Part shown: positions 1 to 5,278 of the stretch, in pieces | Numbering within the stretch: position 1 is the first letter of the stretch | Layout of the letters: each line of letters opens with the position of its first letter | From: a virus | DNA length: 37,282 nucleotides | Virus record (IMG/VR): IMGVR_UViG_3300031839_000695 | Coordinates: 1-37,282 of that record | Direction: 5' to 3' (one strand) | Notes under the pieces: model-generated | Told to the model about the DNA's origin: nothing | Seen by the model: only the letters and a program-made list of their open reading frames with translations | Database searches by the model: none | Translations under genes and position numbers: made by a program

Positions 1-89
1 AGCTGATGCTCCACACGGTACAGGATTTCGTACGTCTTGAGCAGCAGTTGGTACGCGTTAGCGCGCGCTGCGGTTAAACTCTTCGTCAT
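1..89 (-). CDS. Small protein beginning MTKSLTAARA, C-terminus cut by the window edge
   Basis: This is the first 29 or so codons of the 59-aa gene seen complete at 36609-36788, with the same start and nucleotide-identical here. In this copy the start codon sits directly behind the AAGGAGAGC ribosome-binding site that serves the 62-aa cassette gene in the right copy. The cassette deletion therefore moves the gene under a new translation signal. It overlaps the end of the 39-aa gene at 58-177 in another frame. Function is unknown. It is incomplete only because the window starts here. Confidence 0.6.
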   Translation of the reverse strand, partial: MTKSLTAARANAYQLLLKTYEILYRVEHQ

Positions 90-177
90 CCCAGCTCTCC
101 TTAATCCATTCGTCATACGTTAAGAAACATTTCCGGTGATAAGACCAAAAGCGACATTGTTTATACACATCACTCAT
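58..177 (-). CDS. 39-aa hypothetical protein MSDVYKQCRFW..., left variant
   Basis: The translation starts MSDVYKQCRFWSYHRKCFLT and ends DDEEFNRSAR. The homologous copy at 36917-37033 differs at a few residues and ends DDEEFGPSR, because the cassette boundary falls inside its last codons. The body is rich in aromatic residues and basic at first (CRFWSYHRKC), then acidic (DEWIKESWDDEEF). Its 3' end encodes DDEEF in one frame and the start ATGACGAAGAG of the next gene in another. Conservation of the frame between two diverged copies supports real coding. No family was recognised. Confidence 0.6.
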   Translation of the reverse strand: MSDVYKQCRFWSYHRKCFLTYDEWIKESWDDEEFNRSAR

Positions 178-494
178 AACGCTATCATCCTGTGATTAAT
201 AATTACTTGCACCGTTACGTCCCATTCGGTTGAATAAGCATACGCTGCTGCCATTTGTTTTGCAACATCTATTACACGCTCTCGCACGTCACCGTTAACG
301 TGATCGGACCAGAAAGGTATGGTGATGACGGGTTGCACCACGGAGTCGCAGTAAATCTTTATCAGAGCGTCCATATCGAAGCTCTCAGGCGACGTAAACG
401 GGTTAGGCATAGGGCTGTACTGCCTAGCCTCAGCGGCCTGCATAGCGGCCTCTGCGGCCTCCTGGCCGGCTTGTATCAATTCTGCTGTCGTCAT
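174..494 (-). CDS. Hypothetical early protein, about 106 aa, left copy
   Basis: The product has an Ala/Gln/Glu-rich helical N-terminus (about residues 1-27) followed by a globular part with NPFTSPESFD, PFWSDHVNGD and VTVQVIINHRMIAL. A partial right-hand copy is at 37030-37282 with two substitutions (VVQP/VVEP, VIDVAK/VIEVAK), both conservative, so the frame is under protein-level constraint. Two ATGs lie in frame, at 500 and 494. The GAGG just upstream is spaced correctly only for 494, although ATG500 overlaps the previous stop as ATGA. Function is not recognised. It is one of the run of small minus-strand genes. Confidence 0.65.
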   Translation of the reverse strand: MTTAELIQAGQEAAEAAMQAAEARQYSPMPNPFTSPESFDMDALIKIYCDSVVQPVITIPFWSDHVNGDVRERVIDVAKQMAAAYAYSTEWDVTVQVIINHRMIAL

Positions 495-496
495 GG

Positions 497-730
497 TCAT
501 GCCTCAATCTCCCAGCGGTCATTGGTTTCGTACACTGTGCCCCAGTTTGCGGGGAACACGGTTTCGCTGCGCAGGTTTCCGTCGCGCCTGTCCTGCTTCC
601 ACTTCACAATCTCTTCAAATTGTTTTTGGTATGGCTCGCCGTTTGCTAAGCAGCGTGTGCGCTCAAGCCGGCGGTGCTGCAGGTCGATGCCTTGCGCAAG
701 GTAGCGCGTTAGCTCTGTGCCAAGATTCAT
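497..730 (-). CDS. Hypothetical protein, 77 aa
   Basis: A charged, mostly helical small protein (LTRYLAQGIDLQHRRLERTR..., FEEIVKWKQDRRDGN) ending DRWEIEA. The start at 730 has a clear ribosome-binding site (AGGAGAAAACGCT-ATG on the minus strand). The stop overlaps the next start as ATGA, so translation is probably coupled to the 174-494 gene. I recognise no domain. Its place among tightly packed small minus-strand genes, first in line from the control region, suggests an early host-takeover or accessory role, which is inference only. Confidence 0.6.
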   Translation of the reverse strand: MNLGTELTRYLAQGIDLQHRRLERTRCLANGEPYQKQFEEIVKWKQDRRDGNLRSETVFPANWGTVYETNDRWEIEA

Positions 731-773
731 AGCGTTTTCTCCTGTTGAACTGGTAAGTAATCCTTACACGTTA

Positions 774-823
774 CACTTTACTGCGCATAGTTTGCGGCGA
801 TTCGCACACTTTTCTGCGCATAG
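774..823. repeat. 17-bp direct repeat pair in an intergenic spacer
   Basis: CACTTTACTGCGCATAG (774-790) and CACTTTTCTGCGCATAG (807-823) differ at one base and lie 33 bp apart, in the 115-bp gap between two minus-strand genes. Each carries the palindrome TGCGCA. The gap also contains GCGTGGGCCGTAGCG (823-837), a relative of the triple repeat in the control region. I see no sigma70-like promoter here, so a protein-binding or RNA-processing site is possible. Confidence 0.6.
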
Positions 824-845
824 CGTGGGCCGTAGCGCCACACAC

Positions 846-1127
846 TCATAGCCCATACTCCTCGTGCCAGTCTGTAATGCTTTCCATGTAGTCGTCAATC
901 TCTTGATAATACTTCGCGTCTATGGCCTTCGCTAGCGCTTCCTCAAAGCCGGCGAAGCGCTTGCCCACTTCCAGCAATAGCGGCGACAAGTCGTCCCCTA
1001 TGGGGATGTAAAGCTCGTCCGAATCGCCTGCCGCTATGGTTTCGCGGAGCCACTCTTGCGCCAACCCTTCCCGTATCTTTGCTTTCTCGCAAAGCCATTC
1101 ATAGTTTGCGTCATAGTCTAGCGCCAT
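846..1127 (-). CDS. Hypothetical acidic protein, 93 aa
   Basis: Acidic protein starting MALDYDANYEWLCEKAKIRE and ending DDYMESITDWHEEYGL, probably mostly helical, with no transmembrane segment. ATG at 1127 is preceded by GGAGCAATGACGA and overlaps the end of the upstream membrane-protein gene (ends 1118) by 10 bases, indicating coupled translation. No family was recognised. Strong acidity is common in early phage inhibitors of host enzymes, but nothing specific points there. Confidence 0.6.
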   Translation of the reverse strand: MALDYDANYEWLCEKAKIREGLAQEWLRETIAAGDSDELYIPIGDDLSPLLLEVGKRFAGFEEALAKAIDAKYYQEIDDYMESITDWHEEYGL

Positions 1128-1336
1128 TCGTCATTGCTCCCTTGCTTGCGTTGTTTGATGCCTTTATGGACCAGCATTATAAAGTTTATAACTGCGAGCG
1201 CTGGCCCAAGTGTTATAATTAACACATACTCCCACACGTTGAAAGTGTCGCGCCTGTTCTCGAAGTCTTCGGCCCACATAGCGAGCGCGCACACTATCCC
1301 GAGGGCAAGATATACAGTTAAAGCATTGATTTCCAT
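1118..1336 (-). CDS. Small membrane protein, 72 aa
   Basis: Starting at ATG1336 the product has two hydrophobic segments, about residues 4-20 (ALTVYLALGIVCALAMW) and 35-53 (YVLIITLGPALAVINFIML), separated by the charged stretch AEDFENRRDTFNVWE, and a basic tail (HKGIKQRKQGSNDEWR). I chose 1336 rather than the longer frame start at 1390 because GAGGAAAACACT precedes it and the extension would overlap the 52-aa gene upstream. It is probably a two-pass inner-membrane protein. It forms a pair with the next small membrane gene. Confidence 0.6.
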   Translation of the reverse strand: MEINALTVYLALGIVCALAMWAEDFENRRDTFNVWEYVLIITLGPALAVINFIMLVHKGIKQRKQGSNDEWR

Positions 1337-1346
1337 AGTGTTTTCC

Positions 1347-1505
1347 TCACAGTGTAAACAGTAGCGAAACAGCGAGCCACCATGTCCCAAGCAGTAGCGA
1401 AGCGGCGGCGGTGATGGCTAGGGCCGCGATGATCATGCCGGCCCATGCTGCCCAGCGATTAAGCCGGGCTTGGCGTTCGTATTCCTTGCGTGCTGCGGCG
1501 TTCAT
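1347..1505 (-). CDS. Small membrane protein, 52 aa
   Basis: The sequence begins MNAAARKEYERQARLNRW and continues into hydrophobic segments MIIAALAITAAASLLLG and WWLAVSLLFTL, so it has a basic, probably cytoplasmic N-terminus and one or two membrane passes. The ATG overlaps the stop of the upstream gene as ATGA (1505-1502), and the TGA lies 11 bases before the next start, so it sits inside a coupled operon. Its tight fit between neighbours is the main support. No family was recognised. Confidence 0.6.
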   Translation of the reverse strand: MNAAARKEYERQARLNRWAAWAGMIIAALAITAAASLLLGTWWLAVSLLFTL

Positions 1506-1918
1506 GCTTCCACCTCCCGCGCAGCGATGATGCGCTCCGCCGTATTTTCCAAGTTCCAGCTCTGGCAGGCGAAGCCGCCGCCAAACTCGCGGCCCCGGTA
1601 GACGCGGAAGCCTAGCCGGTTGGCGATCTTGTGCGCCTTGCTGTACTCATTAGCGAAGGCGAGGAAGTGGATAACGTAGCGCGGCTCGCCCTTGGCGTTG
1701 TTGTTTACGCGGTAGAAATCATGGCCGAGGGCTTGGGCAGTCTTGTAATCAAGGTGCGCCTTAGCCATACGGGAGTCCTCGTCATAGCCGTCGAACCAGC
1801 CCTCCCCGTGCGTATCGTCGCGGCGGCAGTGTGCCTGCGCTTCGTCAAGGGTCAGACCGCGCTTGATGATGCAGGGCGCGTCGTTAAAGTAAAAGCGAAT
1901 GATTTTGTAAGTTTGCAT
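1502..1918 (-). CDS. Conserved phage hypothetical protein, 138 aa
   Basis: Starts MQTYKIIRFYFNDAPCIIKR. The segment HCRRDDTHGEGWFDGYDE (about residues 29-46) resembles a motif I remember from very small phage proteins of unknown function, here followed by a second half (HDFYRVNNNAKGEPRYVIHFLAFANEYSKAHKIANRLGFRVYRG) that could be a separate fused domain. ATG1918 has GGAGAAAACACA upstream; the frame extends to 1963 without a better site. Cytoplasmic, no signal or membrane segment. Function unknown. Confidence 0.65.
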   Translation of the reverse strand: MQTYKIIRFYFNDAPCIIKRGLTLDEAQAHCRRDDTHGEGWFDGYDEDSRMAKAHLDYKTAQALGHDFYRVNNNAKGEPRYVIHFLAFANEYSKAHKIANRLGFRVYRGREFGGGFACQSWNLENTAERIIAAREVEA

Positions 1919-1943
1919 TGTGTTTTCTCCGTTACGTCCCGAA

Positions 1944-2135
1944 CTAAAAGCCAAGCTTCGCACAAACCATTTCCTGCTGCAAGCGCACCTTGAAGCCCAG
2001 CTTCTGCGCCTGCTCCAGCGTCCCTTCTGTTAGGGTTTTGGTGCCAGCGATGCGGGCTAGCGTTTCGGCCTTCTTGCATGCCGGGTAGAACTTGCGCTGG
2101 CCGTATACGTCAACTGCGCGGATGAATAGTTCCAT
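1944..2135 (-). CDS. Hypothetical protein, 63 aa
   Basis: A compact basic protein beginning MELFIRAVDVYGQRKFYPAC and containing KKAETLARIAGTKTLTEGTLEQAQKLGFKVRL. The strand-helix pattern suggests one small folded domain, but I do not recognise it. It ends 25 bases before the next gene, with normal operon spacing. Upstream (2136-2220) is a short gap containing a hairpin. Confidence rests on position, start and composition only. Confidence 0.55.
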   Translation of the reverse strand: MELFIRAVDVYGQRKFYPACKKAETLARIAGTKTLTEGTLEQAQKLGFKVRLQQEMVCAKLGF

Positions 2136-2197
2136 GATCGTATGCTCCGAATTCTGTGGCTTACCTCATCAGCGTGCGGGGAGCCATCCCGTCACGG

Positions 2198-2213
2198 ACG
2201 CCCTAGTGGGCGT
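2198..2213. terminator. Small intergenic hairpin, possible attenuator
   Basis: ACGCCC-TAGT-GGGCGT is a perfect 6-bp GC-rich stem with a 4-base loop between two minus-strand genes. No T-run follows on the minus strand, so it is not a textbook terminator. It may attenuate or protect the early transcript from 3' exonucleases. Confidence 0.4.
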
Positions 2214-2220
2214 TTCGGCG

Positions 2221-2469
2221 TTAGTAGCGGCGACCGCACACGGCCCGCGCGTTGTTGCGTGCTTCTTTTAACGCTTGGGGCTCTTCTTCGCCTTCGCTGA
2301 TCTCACCCCAAAGGTTTTCCAACAGGCTAACAATGCTGCTCATTGTGGCCCACTTGTGGTCTTCCACGTTGTCCGCATTGTTTTCTGCCGCTTGGGCCCA
2401 CTCGTACGCGCGGTGCGCTATGTGGTCCGCGAAGGCTTCTGCTTCTTTGATCAAACGCTCTTTGTTCAT
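2221..2469 (-). CDS. Hypothetical early protein, 82 aa
   Basis: Helical, acidic protein (MNKERLIKEAEAFADHIAHR..., LLENLWGEISEGEEEPQALKE) with a basic end (CGRRY). ATG2469 is preceded by CCTTGGAGCGACACACA, a leader repeated exactly in front of the next upstream gene at 2753. Both proteins start MN and are of similar length and composition, so they may be diverged paralogues, but I cannot align them convincingly. Being near the divergent control region it should be among the first minus-strand genes transcribed. Confidence 0.6.
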   Translation of the reverse strand: MNKERLIKEAEAFADHIAHRAYEWAQAAENNADNVEDHKWATMSSIVSLLENLWGEISEGEEEPQALKEARNNARAVCGRRY

Positions 2470-2486
2470 TGTGTGTCGCTCCAAGG

Positions 2487-2753
2487 TTACACAGTAAAAT
2501 CAGACGCCCAATCGTTTAGGGTTTCGTCTGAATGTTCGCTGACGTTAACGCCAGTTTCCAAGAATAAGTCAAGGTGCAGAGCGTCCAGCATTTCTTGGGT
2601 ACCTTCTGCGTCCCGCAAAAGCGCCGCAACACTTGCAAACTGCCCGTTTTTAATGGCGTCGAATGCCTCTGCGCGCATCAGTGCAAGCTTTTGGTTTTCT
2701 TCAGCGATGCGGCGAATGATGTGCGCCACCTCTGCTTTCTGTTCTGCGTTCAT
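2487..2753 (-). CDS. Hypothetical early protein, 88 aa, first gene of the minus block
   Basis: Sequence MNAEQKAEVAHIIRRIAEEN..., helical, ending in an acidic stretch (SEHSDETLNDWASDFTV). The open frame reaches 2837, but ATG2753 is favoured because it has the same GGAGCGACACACA leader as the gene at 2469. A candidate promoter (2790-2817) lies just upstream. As the promoter-proximal gene it probably belongs to the earliest expressed set. No domain was recognised. Confidence 0.6.
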   Translation of the reverse strand: MNAEQKAEVAHIIRRIAEENQKLALMRAEAFDAIKNGQFASVAALLRDAEGTQEMLDALHLDLFLETGVNVSEHSDETLNDWASDFTV

Positions 2754-2789
2754 TGTGTGTCGCTCCAAGGGCCCGCGCCGTGCGGGGTT

Positions 2790-2817
2790 GCTATACATAA
2801 TGCATCCAGCGTGCCAA
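2790..2817 (-). promoter_or_regulatory. Candidate promoter for the early minus-strand block
   Basis: On the minus strand TTGGCA (2817-2812), a 16-base spacer and TATAGC (2795-2790) precede ATG2753, with a predicted start near 2783. It is weaker than, and unlike, the six-member TATGRTAAGATA promoter family, so early transcription could differ in timing. The match is imperfect and unproven. Confidence 0.4.
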
Positions 2818-2881
2818 CTTTGGAAACACCAACACAATCAAGGGTTTAGCGTATCGGCCCAAGCGCAGCGCCTGGCGTAGT

Positions 2882-2942
2882 GTTACCTTAAGTAGCGATA
2901 GTGTTACCACCGGTAACGTAACACGGTAACAGTAACGGTAAC
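2882..2942. repeat. GGTAAC iteron cluster in the divergent control region
   Basis: GGTAAC occurs at 2912, 2925 and 2937, with near copies GTAAC at 2918 and AGTAAC at 2931, giving a 6-7 bp head-to-tail array. The inverse GTTACC occurs at 2882 and 2903. The central part is also a dyad: GTGTTAC (2901) pairs with GTAACAC (2918). Such arrays are typical binding sites for an initiator or repressor. It lies in the roughly 830-bp gene-free stretch between the two divergent blocks. Confidence 0.7.
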
Positions 2943-3025
2943 GTTTTGGGGCGCGATGGTGGCGCGTTGCTGCCGGGGCGGTTGCCGCATCGCCCTCTCA
3001 CCGCTCCCAATGTGAACACTGCTAA

Positions 3026-3079
3026 CATGTAGCAGGTGCTACGCTACCGCTGCGGACCATGTAGCAGGCGCTACGCTAC
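3026..3079. repeat. Two 22-bp palindrome-bearing direct repeats, 32-bp period
   Basis: Copies at 3026-3047 and 3058-3079 differ at one base. Each contains a dyad, GTAGCAGGTGCTAC (3029-3042) and GTAGCAGGCGCTAC (3061-3074). The period is exactly 32 bp, about three helical turns, so a dimeric protein bound at each site would face the same side of the DNA. A short GTTATAAC palindrome follows at about 3090. Confidence 0.7.
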
Positions 3080-3110
3080 TGAGTGTGATGTTATAACGTA
3101 ACGCAAGCGC

Positions 3111-3151
3111 GGGCGGGGGCGCGACGGGGGCGGGGGAGGGCTGCGCGGGGG
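3111..3151 (+). other. G-quadruplex motif in the control region
   Basis: G-runs lie at 3111-3113, 3115-3119, 3126-3130, 3132-3136, 3138-3140 and 3147-3151. The first four fit the G3+N1-7 quadruplex pattern with loops of 1, 6 and 1 bases, with spare G-runs behind. This strand-asymmetric G tract in the middle of the non-coding region is not explained by codon use. It may mark an origin, a packaging or cleavage signal, or a transcription block between the divergent blocks. Confidence 0.65.
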
Positions 3152-3300
3152 CGCGTTTGGCCGGGGTGCTGCTCCGCTTTGCAAAAAGTCCATTTTGAAA
3201 CCCAAAACGGTCACCAATCTGCACACTTTGCACACAATTCAACTGGCCTGCATAGCGCATTCTGCCTGCAAATTGTACAAAAAGTGAACAATATGGAAAA

Positions 3301-3372
3301 CTGCATGGGCCGTAACGCTCTGCATGGGCCGTTACGCTACCATTTAGCCCTCTGCGTGGGCCGTTAAGCTAC
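3301..3372. repeat. Triple repeat of CTGCATGGGCCGTTACGCT just upstream of a promoter
   Basis: Copies begin at 3301, 3320 and 3352. The second and third also share their downstream extension (CATTTAGCCCT / TATTTACGCTCT) and are spaced by 32 bp. The array ends 17 bases before the -35 box at 3390, a good position for an activator or repressor of the structural operon. Copies of the core TGGGCCGTTACG recur elsewhere near gene starts (823, 3965, 10863). Confidence 0.75.
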
Positions 3373-3389
3373 TATTTACGCTCTAGCTC

Positions 3390-3418
3390 TTGACTTTTGC
3401 TCTAAAATATGATAAGAT
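3390..3418 (+). promoter_or_regulatory. Promoter of the structural operon (P1)
   Basis: TTGACT (3390-3395), a 17-base spacer and TAAGAT (3413-3418), with an upstream TG giving an extended -10 (TATGATAAGATA). It belongs to a family of six nearly identical promoters in this genome. The predicted start near 3425 gives an untranslated leader of about 160 bases before terS. Host sigma70-type RNA polymerase is the probable user. Confidence 0.85.
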
Positions 3419-3434
3419 ATATGCTATTGTTTAG

Positions 3435-3545
3435 CTATACAGGTACACAGCGGCTAGCAGCTACAGCCTAACGACAACTGCTGACAACAAAAGCACAGCC
3501 GAAAGCCTTACGACGACAGCCGACTACCACTGACCACCTGTATAG
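3435..3545 (+). ncRNA. Structured leader RNA candidate upstream of terS
   Basis: CTATACAGGT (3435-3444) is perfectly complementary to ACCTGTATAG (3536-3545), enclosing 91 bases poor in T and rich in ACAGCC and ACGACA words. The stem starts about 10 bases after the predicted P1 start and ends about 24 bases before the terS ribosome-binding site. Most phage leaders are shorter, so a folded regulatory RNA, a replication primer or a packaging-related element is possible. No known RNA family was recognised. Confidence 0.5.
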
Positions 3546-3583
3546 GTACCGTAATGTAGCAAAATATAGAGGATGTGTATAGT

Positions 3584-3973
3584 ATGGTGGATAAGCCCGT
3601 AGCGAAGCGCGGTCGCCCCTCCAAAGCGGCACTCCAATCGACAAAAGATTTGAGTAAAAGACAGCAGGCGGCAGCATTAAAGGACTTTAGGGCACGACTT
3701 CTGTTAAACCCTAAGTCACCTGCGTTAATTGAAAAGATGTTTGATATTGCTTTTGATGATGAGCATAAGCAGCAGGCTGTAGCGCTAAAGCTTCTAGCGG
3801 ATAGGCTTATGCCCGTGGCGGGCTTTACGGCAGACGGTAAGCAGCAAGCTCAAGTTAGTATTAACATTAGTGGTATTGGTGTACCGTCTGGGTCTGTAAC
3901 CGTTGAAAACGGTGCCGATGATGCTGAAGACGGGGAATATGAAGAGCTGTATGAGTCGGAAAAGGGAGCGTAA
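3584..3973 (+). CDS. terS: Probable small terminase subunit (TerS)
   Basis: 129 aa starting MVDKPVAKRGRPSKAALQST. An AT-hook-like KRGRPSK near the N-terminus is followed by a helical core (SKRQQAAALKDFRARLLLNP...EHKQQAVALKLLADRLM) and an acidic tail (ENGADDAEDGEYEELYESEK). It sits directly before TerL, the usual position, and its length fits the family. It would recognise phage DNA and present it to the TerL motor. I use ATG3584, with AGAGGA ten bases upstream; the GTG at 3575 is too close to that site. Identity rests mainly on position and composition. Confidence 0.7.
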   Translation: MVDKPVAKRGRPSKAALQSTKDLSKRQQAAALKDFRARLLLNPKSPALIEKMFDIAFDDEHKQQAVALKLLADRLMPVAGFTADGKQQAQVSINISGIGVPSGSVTVENGADDAEDGEYEELYESEKGA

Positions 3974-3984
3974 CGGCCCACACA

Positions 3985-5244
3985 ATGGCTAACATAGACC
4001 TATCCCTCATACCGTGGCAGCAGGAAGTGTATGAAGATGACAGCCGCTTTAAGGTTGTCGCTGCTGGCCGGCGCTGCGGCAAGTCGCATCTAGCTGCCGT
4101 ATCGCTAATCGTAGCGGCCCTTAACGGTGAGCCGGGAAAGGTGTTCTATGTTGCACCAACGCAGGGCATGGCGCGTGACATCCTGTGGGAAAAGCTGTTT
4201 GAATTAGCTGGAGAGATTGTCGAGAACAGTAACATCAACAATCTAACCATCACGCTCGCTGGCGGCAACACCATATACTTAAAGGGTGCTGACCGCCCCG
4301 ACACCCTGCGGGGTGTGTCCTTGAAGTATTTGGTCATGGACGAGTTGGCGTTTATGAAGCAAGACGTATGGGAGGCTATCCTACGTCCGGCGCTGTCAGA
4401 CCTCAAAGGCAAAGCGCTATTCATCGGAACGCCTGAAGGCCGGAACCATTTCTACGATATGTGGATGGGAGGCTACTCCGGGGCGTGGGACGATTGGTCT
4501 GCGTGGCAGTTTACGTCACGGGACAACCCGTTCCTAGACAGCACAGAGATTGACCATGCGGAGGCTACGCTGCCCCGCTGGGCTTTCAACCAAGAGTACA
4601 TGGCTAGCTTTGACGCACAGGGCTCGGAGTTCTTTGATGCAGATGAGTTTATGTACTATGACGAAAAGCCCAAAGAGCTGCCGGGAGATTATTACATTGC
4701 GGTTGACTTGGCCGGCTTTGAAAGTGATAGAGGCAACAAAACTAAACGCCGAGACAATAGTGCCATTGCTGTGGTGTTTGTAGACGAGAATGGCATTTGG
4801 TGGGTTGAAGATATACAGTTTGGGCGCTGGGCGCTAGACGAAACGGCAGAGCGTATCTTTAGAGCTGTGGAAGAGTATCGTCCTCCAGCGGTTGGTATTG
4901 AGAAAGGTATTGCTCAGCAGGCCGTCATGCAGCCGCTCAGCGACATTATGCGACGCACCGCTCGTGTGTTCCGTGTGGAGCTGCTGAGCCACGGCAACAA
5001 GAAAAAGCAAGACCGCATACTGTGGGCACTGCAAGGTCGCTTAGAGCATAAGCGTATTCGCTTTAAGCATGGCGCATGGAACACGGCGCTAGTGGACGAA
5101 GCCTCTGCGTTCCCGTCACAGCTAGTGCATGACGATTTGCTTGACGCTTTAAGCTATGTGGATCAGATGGCTATTGTGCCGTACATGACCGACCTAGACC
5201 TTGAAGACGATTACGAACCATTTGATGCCGTTGCTGGCTATTAG
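3985..5244 (+). CDS. terL: Terminase large subunit (TerL), packaging ATPase-nuclease
   Basis: 419 aa. The ATPase domain has Walker A GRRCGKS (residues 28-34), Walker B LVMDE (D119, E120) and the coupling motif GTP (148-150). The RNase H-fold nuclease domain has AVDLA (D241), GIEKG (E306) and HDDLLDAL (D383, D384, D387), all catalytic elements of large terminases. It pumps DNA into the prohead through the portal and cuts the concatemer. Length suits compact terminases and is much shorter than T7 gp19. It begins 11 bases after terS. The spacer contains the inverse of the TGGGCCGTTACG motif. Confidence 0.95.
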   Translation: MANIDLSLIPWQQEVYEDDSRFKVVAAGRRCGKSHLAAVSLIVAALNGEPGKVFYVAPTQGMARDILWEKLFELAGEIVENSNINNLTITLAGGNTIYLKGADRPDTLRGVSLKYLVMDELAFMKQDVWEAILRPALSDLKGKALFIGTPEGRNHFYDMWMGGYSGAWDDWSAWQFTSRDNPFLDSTEIDHAEATLPRWAFNQEYMASFDAQGSEFFDADEFMYYDEKPKELPGDYYIAVDLAGFESDRGNKTKRRDNSAIAVVFVDENGIWWVEDIQFGRWALDETAERIFRAVEEYRPPAVGIEKGIAQQAVMQPLSDIMRRTARVFRVELLSHGNKKKQDRILWALQGRLEHKRIRFKHGAWNTALVDEASAFPSQLVHDDLLDALSYVDQMAIVPYMTDLDLEDDYEPFDAVAGY

Positions 5245-5278
5245 TCCGGGCCGCTGCGTTTAACATAAGGGAACCACT

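Larger units (their letters stand above)
1..426. repeat. Left terminal repeat copy (variant lacking a 157-bp cassette)
   Basis: Bases 1-90 are identical to 36700-36789. Bases 91-426 match 36947-37282 with 15 substitutions that I counted by eye (about 95.5% identity). Relative to the right copy, exactly 157 bp are missing at the junction, where the 15-mer AAACTCTTCGTCATC (76-90) occurs once instead of twice. The simplest reading is a circular or terminally redundant phage genome assembled from a mixed population, with the two ends coming from different variants. A real diverged terminal duplication is less likely, because phage terminal repeats normally stay identical. Confidence 0.9.

Noticed and set aside
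2754-2837. N-terminal extension of the 88-aa early protein (frame open to 2837)
   Set aside because: The extension lies in the candidate promoter, is Cys/Trp-rich and unlike the rest, and ATG2753 has the repeated leader with a good ribosome-binding site.
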